A stretch of 47,907 bases of DNA from Capillimicrobium sp035565675 (GTDB lineage: Bacteria > Actinomycetota > Thermoleophilia > Solirubrobacterales > Solirubrobacteraceae), in the NCBI GenBank assembly GCA_035565675.1, contig DATMSA010000020.1, forward strand, positions 1 through 47,907, written 5' to 3'. The position numbers were made by a program, and so were the translations under genes. Of this stretch, positions 47,793-47,907 are shown one piece after another. The notes under the pieces are model-generated. The model had not been told where the DNA came from. It saw nothing but the letters and a program-made list of their open reading frames with translations, and did no database searches. Within the stretch, counting starts at the first letter, position 1; every line of letters begins with the position of its first letter.

Positions 47793-47907
47793 TGTTACGT
47801 CCGGGCCTCCTCGGAGGCTGCGGGTTGCGACGCCAGCAACCTGTCCGAGGAGGTCCCGGAGTGACATTGCATCGCAACGCCAAGACGTGTCCGGCCAGTC
47901 GGCGGTT
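47793..47907 (+). mobile_element. Left end of an IS481-type insertion sequence (cut by the window edge)
   Basis: The element seems to start at TGTTACGTCCGGGCC (47793), 19 bp after the YtoQ stop. It carries a transposase start at 47861. CCGGGCCTCCTCGG (47801-47814) is mirrored, with one bulged base, by CCGAGGAGGTCCCGG (47845-47859). The exact boundary and target duplication need the other end. Confidence 0.72.
47861..47907 (+). CDS. IS481-family transposase, N-terminal fragment
   Basis: GTG at 47861, seven bases after GAGGAGG (47847-47853), opens a frame reading VTLHRNAKTCPASRR to the window edge. This is the N-terminus of IS481-type transposases, which continue with an HTH region. Only 15 residues are visible, so the state of the rest is unknown. 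Confidence 0.72.
   Translation, partial: MTLHRNAKTCPASRR

Overview
The window looks like chromosomal DNA of a very GC-rich actinobacterium. The codon use (third positions nearly all G or C), the frequent GTG starts and GTGA/ATGA overlaps, a paired F420-type LLM oxidoreductase and PPOX-fold protein, and a class II (B12) ribonucleotide reductase all fit. My inference, not provable here, is the Thermoleophilia/Solirubrobacterales group.

Left part (1-10.7 kb): a complete type I-G (formerly I-U) CRISPR-Cas locus. All cas genes run leftward in the order cas3, csx17, csb1 (cas7), csb2 (cas5-cas6), cas4-cas1 fusion, cas2, then a leader and an array of 22 identical 36-bp repeats with 21 spacers of 35-41 bp. 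The repeat end on the minus strand (TTGAAGC) places the leader next to cas2, so the array is read in the same direction as the genes. The leader-distal end abuts what looks like the end of an IS21-type element, so the array may be interrupted or cut off there. A 12-bp inverted repeat lies just upstream of cas3.

Middle-left (10.8-16.7 kb): a glutathione S-transferase-like protein, a 1-Cys peroxiredoxin divergent from a ferredoxin-type nitrite/sulfite reductase with twin 15-bp palindromes between them, a MarR regulator with an overlapping small HTH protein, a secreted glycoside-hydrolase-like protein and an HNH endonuclease. From 16.7 to 25.2 kb an overlapping recC-recB-recD operon encodes the RecBCD helicase-nuclease.

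Middle (25.4-32.1 kb): a secreted transglutaminase-like protein, an unrecognised secreted protein, a tRNA-Thr(CGU) with its terminator next to a pair of equal-length 43-bp palindromic elements, a membrane-anchored copper nitrite reductase-like protein divergent from a LysR regulator across stacked palindromes, a DUF488 protein, and a decayed S53 (sedolisin) peptidase gene.

Right (32.1-47.9 kb): mostly housekeeping genes. These are a PHP phosphoesterase, UppP, glycerate kinase, HolB, thymidylate kinase, PPOX and LLM proteins, a TetR regulator with its own palindromic operator and a divergent membrane protein, the class II RNR NrdJ with a palindromic promoter and long leader, a lactonase-like metallo-hydrolase, a CDF zinc exporter, a stand-alone PD-(D/E)XK nuclease-like protein, a membrane protein/XRE regulator pair, a secreted protein, a RibD/DHFR-like reductase and a YtoQ protein. 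The last 115 bp are the left end of an IS481-type element whose transposase ribosome binding site is buried in a hairpin.
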